Shown here: positions 5,448-8,024 of the stretch, one piece after another | How positions within the stretch are numbered: the stretch's first letter is position 1 | How the letters are laid out: every line of letters begins with the position of its first letter | Assembly (NCBI GenBank): GCA_031082105.1 | Contig: JAVHLO010000154.1 | Coordinates: 1 to 8,024, forward strand | DNA: 8,024 nt | Source of the DNA: Planctomycetota bacterium | Lineage (GTDB): Bacteria; Planctomycetota; MHYJ01; JACQXL01; JAVHLO01 | Direction: 5' to 3' | The notes under the pieces: generated by a model | The model's input: only the letters and a program-made list of their open reading frames with translations | Databases searched by the model: none | What the model was told of the DNA's origin: nothing | Made by a program: the position numbers and the translations under genes

Positions 5448-7202
5448 CTACCTGATCGTCCTCAGGAACTCCGCCAGCCTGTCAGACCTGATCGCCTGGC
5501 TGAACGATTCCGCCACCTCGCCGGCCCCCTTTAGCGGCGCGCGGGTCAGCACGCCGACGACCTCGCCGTCGAGCGCAACGAGCGGGCCGCCGCTGTTTCC
5601 CTGGAACGCGGACGCGGTATGAGCGACAACGCCGCTGACGAACCGAACCGTGCCGAGCGAGGCCGACACGTCGGAACGGCCGGAGTCCAGCACCTGGCCG
5701 CCCAATGGGAATCCGAGCAGCATTACCGGGTCCAGCTCCTTCAGGGTGGTCGGGTCCGCCTTCACCGGCAGCGGCGTGAACGTCCCGCCCGTGAGACGCA
5801 GCAGCGCAAGGTCCGCGTCCGTATGTGCGTGGATATCCACCTGCACGGTTCGGCCTTCGTTGTTGATCGTCACGGACTCCCACGTATCCGGCGCGGTGCC
5901 GACCAGCACGAGGTTCATTCGCGATCCGGAGTTGTAGCCGGCATACTCGTTCGGCGGTTCGTTTCGGTCATTGAGGAACCGCTCTCCCGACGGCCAGGCG
6001 TAAATCGTAGTATCGACCTGAGTGTCCGGGTAGTCACGGAGGAGCACACAGAGGCTGGGCTCGAACTTCCAGACTTGGACCACATGCTTGTTCGTAACGA
6101 CAAGCCCTTCGGCCGATACGGCCCAGCCGGTCCCGTATCCCGCGATCTCGACCGGCCCGGTGAATCGCGGATTCGAGAACCGCGTCTCGACGTAGATGAG
6201 GAATATCGACCGCCTGTACTTTTCGAGCAGCGATGCGAACTGAGTTCGCTCGCTCTCCTTGAGGCCGGCCATCTGTTTTTCCATCTCAGCCCTCTGGCGC
6301 GTGAGGGCCTCTTCGAACTCCTTCCTCTGTTCGGCGAACGAGGTGGAGAACTGCGCCTTTACGGCCTGCAGTTCCTGTTCAAGCCGTACTCTGTCCGCCT
6401 GCAGGCGCCGCCTCTCTTCCTCCATCTGCCGCTGGAAATGGTCGTAGACGAAGAAACCCGCCGCGAGCACGGCGACGAACCCCGCGACCGCGAGCAGCCT
6501 GAAGAGTCCGGCGCTGCGCCTGATCTCTTTTCCGATGACATGCTGCATGGTCGCGACGCCCATTGCAGCGGCGCCCGGCTCGGGCTGCGCCGCAAGCACG
6601 CGCAGCCCCGCCCCGCCCCTGGAGGTCCTGAGCAAGTCGCCCGGCCTGGGCGTGACGCGCCCCGGCGCCCCGTCCGGATCGGCGAGACTCTCCGCGACGA
6701 CGGGTGATCTGTCGAGCCGGAATCTGAACCCGTCCTTCGCTCCGTCCGGCGCCGGGACGCGGAGCCGGCCGTCCGAATCGACGACGGCGACGACTTCCGC
6801 GACATCGACGCGCGCGGCAAAGTCGCCCGGGTGCAACTCAGATTCGAGCACGAGCCAGGAACGCGGGGCGGGCGACCGCTGCTCCTGGACGAGTGCGGCA
6901 ACGCCCCCGGCACCGAAGAGGATCCAGTCGCCGGGCCGGACTTCGACACGGGCGCCCGCGTCGATACGACGGCCGTTCAGAAACGTGCCGGTGCTCGAGC
7001 CGGCATCACGGAGCAACCACTTGTCTCCTTCCGACTCGAGGATCGCGTGGGTCCCGGAGACCGTCGCGTCCTGGCGGGCGAGCACGAGTTCGCACTCCGA
7101 CGAGCGGCCGATGCGAGCCCGGCCTGTAGCGAGCGGAAAATTCCTCCCGGCCAGCGCCCCGGAACAGAGGGTCAACCGCAGCTTTGTGGGAGAGTCCGTC
7201 AT
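5448..7202 (-). CDS. FHA domain - membrane helix - coiled coil - trypsin-like serine protease
   Basis: The protein has 584 residues. The FHA domain (about 8-106) reads phosphothreonine: it has GRS (32-34), SGTH (49-52) and NG (76-77), the conserved binding residues. A beta-rich stretch follows (about 115-205) that ends in a second RPGD...GG motif. One membrane helix lies at about 232-253, with basic residues (KEIRRS) just before it, so the N-terminus is inside. A charged coiled coil follows (about 255-330), then a chymotrypsin-fold protease (about 334-583). The catalytic triad is H373 (TNKHVV), D464 (in TDADLALL) and S537 (GNSGGP), as in HtrA/DegP-type enzymes, but there is no PDZ domain. The protease should act in the periplasm or outside. 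An in-frame TAG closely precedes the ATG and no better start exists, although the ribosome site is poor. It has a near-consensus promoter at 7272-7300 and may be co-transcribed with the kinase. The natural model is that phosphorylation, perhaps by that kinase, signals through the FHA domain; this is unproven. Confidence 0.92.
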   Translation of the reverse strand: MTDSPTKLRLTLCSGALAGRNFPLATGRARIGRSSECELVLARQDATVSGTHAILESEGDKWLLRDAGSSTGTFLNGRRIDAGARVEVRPGDWILFGAGGVAALVQEQRSPAPRSWLVLESELHPGDFAARVDVAEVVAVVDSDGRLRVPAPDGAKDGFRFRLDRSPVVAESLADPDGAPGRVTPRPGDLLRTSRGGAGLRVLAAQPEPGAAAMGVATMQHVIGKEIRRSAGLFRLLAVAGFVAVLAAGFFVYDHFQRQMEEERRRLQADRVRLEQELQAVKAQFSTSFAEQRKEFEEALTRQRAEMEKQMAGLKESERTQFASLLEKYRRSIFLIYVETRFSNPRFTGPVEIAGYGTGWAVSAEGLVVTNKHVVQVWKFEPSLCVLLRDYPDTQVDTTIYAWPSGERFLNDRNEPPNEYAGYNSGSRMNLVLVGTAPDTWESVTINNEGRTVQVDIHAHTDADLALLRLTGGTFTPLPVKADPTTLKELDPVMLLGFPLGGQVLDSGRSDVSASLGTVRFVSGVVAHTASAFQGNSGGPLVALDGEVVGVLTRAPLKGAGEVAESFSQAIRSDRLAEFLRTIR

Positions 7203-7271
7203 GACGAGCCACGCGTTGGTGAATCCAGAACCGGCAAACTACATTTCGCGGACATTCCTGTCTTTGGGCAG

Positions 7272-7300
7272 AGTATATTCCGTTGCGCGGCGACTGTCAA
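7272..7300 (-). promoter_or_regulatory. Sigma70-type promoter of the FHA-protease gene
   Basis: On the minus strand TTGACA (7300-7295), a 17-base spacer and TATACT (7277-7272) are near-perfect housekeeping elements. Transcription should start near 7265, giving a leader of about 60 bases before the ATG at 7202. Confidence 0.75.
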
Positions 7301-7342
7301 GGACTTCGCGAGTGGGCGGCGCATGCGCATTTTTCCTTGACA
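7295..7342. promoter_or_regulatory. Divergent control region with mirrored -35 boxes and central palindrome
   Basis: TGTCAAGG (7295-7302) and CCTTGACA (7335-7342) form an exact 8-bp inverted repeat carrying the two opposing -35 boxes. Between them, GCGCATGCGC at 7319-7328 is a perfect 10-bp palindrome, placed close to the midpoint, and a short T-run follows at 7330-7334. The palindrome could be the operator of a regulator acting on both promoters, or HU itself may bind here. No regulator gene is in the window. Confidence 0.5.
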
Positions 7343-7366
7343 CCCGCGCGGACGGTCGGCTAGAAT
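7337..7366 (+). promoter_or_regulatory. Sigma70-type promoter of the HU gene
   Basis: TTGACA (7337-7342), an 18-base spacer and TAGAAT (7361-7366). The expected start near 7373 leaves a leader of about 93 bases before the GTG at 7467. The leader contains the 8-mer TCTTCCGG twice (7374-7381 and 7415-7422), of unknown meaning. Confidence 0.75.
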
Positions 7367-7451
7367 GTATTGGTCTTCCGGGTTTCCAGAGAGAGCGTGG
7401 GCCGACAGCCTGCCTCTTCCGGAGTTCAACCGAACGCGTGTCCGTAGTGAG

Positions 7452-7460
7452 AGGGGGTGA
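7452..7460 (+). promoter_or_regulatory. Strong ribosome binding site of the HU gene
   Basis: AGGGGGTGA closely matches the consensus AGGAGGTGA and lies 6 bases before GTG 7467. It justifies the GTG start, which also gives the usual HU N-terminus (MNKQTLVEAVA). Confidence 0.8.
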
Positions 7461-7466
7461 ACCACC

Positions 7467-7736
7467 GTGAACAAGCAGACTCTGGTTGAAGCTGTGGCTG
7501 CGGAACTGAAGAGCACAAAATCGCACGCAGAGCGCGCAGTCGACACTGTCATCCGGAACCTCAAGAAAGGTCTGAAAAAGGACAAGGCGGTCCAGCTCAT
7601 CGGCTTCGGCACTTTCCGCTTGAAGCTGAAGAAGGCACGCAGAGGATGGAACCCCAAGACCCGCACACCACTCAATATCAAGGCGTCAAAGACGATCGGG
7701 TTCAAGGTCAGCAAGGAGTTCAAAAAGACACTGTAG
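7467..7736 (+). CDS. HU/IHF-family DNA-binding protein
   Basis: The product has 89 residues, the usual length for HU. It forms a dimer that binds and bends DNA in the nucleoid. The N-terminal helices start MNKQTLVEAVA and run to about residue 40. The beta body contains the family hallmark GFGTF (46-50), and the arm holds P63 in the WNP context, the proline that HU and IHF insert between bases to kink DNA. The arm is unusual: the common GRNPxTGE is here GWNPKTRTP, with Trp at 61 and Arg at 66 in place of Gly. The last part (ASKTIGFKVSKEFK) is the normal C-terminal helix. The protein is very rich in Lys. It has its own strong promoter, ribosome site and terminator, so it is a monocistronic, probably highly expressed gene, divergent from the FHA-protease. 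Whether it acts as the main HU or as a specialised paralogue cannot be decided here, so no gene symbol is given. Confidence 0.95.
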   Translation: MNKQTLVEAVAAELKSTKSHAERAVDTVIRNLKKGLKKDKAVQLIGFGTFRLKLKKARRGWNPKTRTPLNIKASKTIGFKVSKEFKKTL

Positions 7737-7752
7737 CCCGTATTGCAGCGAG

Positions 7753-7800
7753 AAGAACGAGGGGACATCGAGCAATTCGGTTTCCCTCGTTCTTTTGTTT
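7753..7800 (+). terminator. Strong intrinsic terminator after the HU gene
   Basis: AAGAACGAGGG (7753-7763) and CCCTCGTTCTT (7784-7794) are exact 11-bp complementary arms around a 20-base loop, and the stem runs into a T-rich tract (TTCTTTTGTTT). It starts 17 bases after the HU stop. Confidence 0.88.
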
Positions 7801-7815
7801 GATGCGCGCACAAAC

Positions 7816-7855
7816 GCGGCCGGCGGCGCGCATGGCCCGCCACGGACCCGGCCGC
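7816..7855. repeat. GC-rich inverted repeat
   Basis: GCGGCCGG (7816-7823) and CCGGCCGC (7848-7855) are exact 8-bp arms separated by 24 bases. A competing inner stem (GGCGG 7822-7826 with CCGCC 7837-7841) is possible. It has no T-run. In sequence this rich in G and C such arms may arise by chance. Confidence 0.35.
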
Positions 7856-7908
7856 AACGACTCCCGGATGCAGGCATGGTCTGTAGATGTCGGCGTTGCC
7901 CGGGTGTG

Positions 7909-7927
7909 TAGTAGCGACTTCAGTCGC
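7909..7927. repeat. Short palindromic interspersed repeat (TAGTAGCGACTTCAGTCGC)
   Basis: GCGACT (7914-7919) and AGTCGC (7922-7927) form a hairpin with a 2-base loop, preceded by TAGTA. From general knowledge, GTAGTAGCGACTTCAGTCGC-like sequences are frequent intergenic repeats in several environmental bacterial genomes. The related-looking flank down to about 7975 may belong to the same unit. The rest of 7801-8024 shows no gene. Confidence 0.5.
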
Positions 7928-8024
7928 CGGTCGAACGAGCAACTAGCGTCGCCAGTAGAGCTTCAAGATTCATTTTGTCAGTTTGCCCAACGCGGGACGA
8001 CGTGCCGGCCGGTCGCTGGCCCCC

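Noticed and set aside
5619..6707. 362-residue plus-strand frame opposite the protease
   Set aside because: It is antisense to an intact trypsin domain with full catalytic triad; Arg-rich, with no pattern.
6535..7470. 311-residue plus-strand frame opposite the FHA domain and across the promoters
   Set aside because: It covers the FHA coding strand in antisense and two well-formed promoters, so it is a by-product of base composition.

Overview
The window is G+C-rich bacterial chromosome. It carries long eukaryote-like signalling proteins (a Ser/Thr kinase with a PEGA segment and a beta-propeller, and an FHA-trypsin fusion), an HU protein, and several families of short intergenic repeats. This mix is typical of the Planctomycetota / Verrucomicrobiota / Hydrogenedentota range and similar uncultured lineages. 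That placement is an inference from gene style and repeats; no marker gene is present to fix the taxon.

Layout. (1) Positions 2-574, plus strand: the 3' end of a gene that begins upstream of the window. It encodes a protein with a low-complexity linker, one C-terminal membrane helix and a basic tail. (2) 575-770: non-coding, with a compact perfect hairpin. (3) 771-1529, plus: an unrecognised 252-residue, mostly helical protein whose base composition is less G+C-rich than the genes to its right. (4) 1530-1825: convergent intergenic region holding two kinds of repeat. (5) 5125-1826, minus: a 1099-residue transmembrane Ser/Thr kinase. (6) 5126-5447: a 322-bp gap between two co-directional genes, filled largely by a MITE-like repeat with imperfect inverted ends. 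(7) 7202-5448, minus: a 584-residue protein made of an FHA domain, a membrane helix, a coiled coil and a trypsin-like protease. (8) 7203-7466: a divergent control region with two near-consensus sigma70-type promoters back to back. (9) 7467-7736, plus: an HU-family DNA-binding protein, followed by a strong intrinsic terminator. (10) 7801-8024: non-coding, with a palindromic repeat.

How the genes may work together. The protease and kinase read in the same direction and have matching topology: the phospho-signalling domain (FHA or kinase) is in the cytoplasm, a single helix crosses the membrane, and the effector or sensor domain (trypsin fold or propeller) lies outside. The FHA domain has the residues needed to bind phosphothreonine, and the kinase has Thr residues in its activation loop. 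A kinase-to-FHA-protease relay across the membrane is therefore a reasonable, unproven hypothesis. The protease promoter and the HU promoter are mirror images sharing an 8-bp inverted CCTTGACA, with a 10-bp palindrome between them, so the HU gene and the protease (possibly with the kinase) may be co-regulated.
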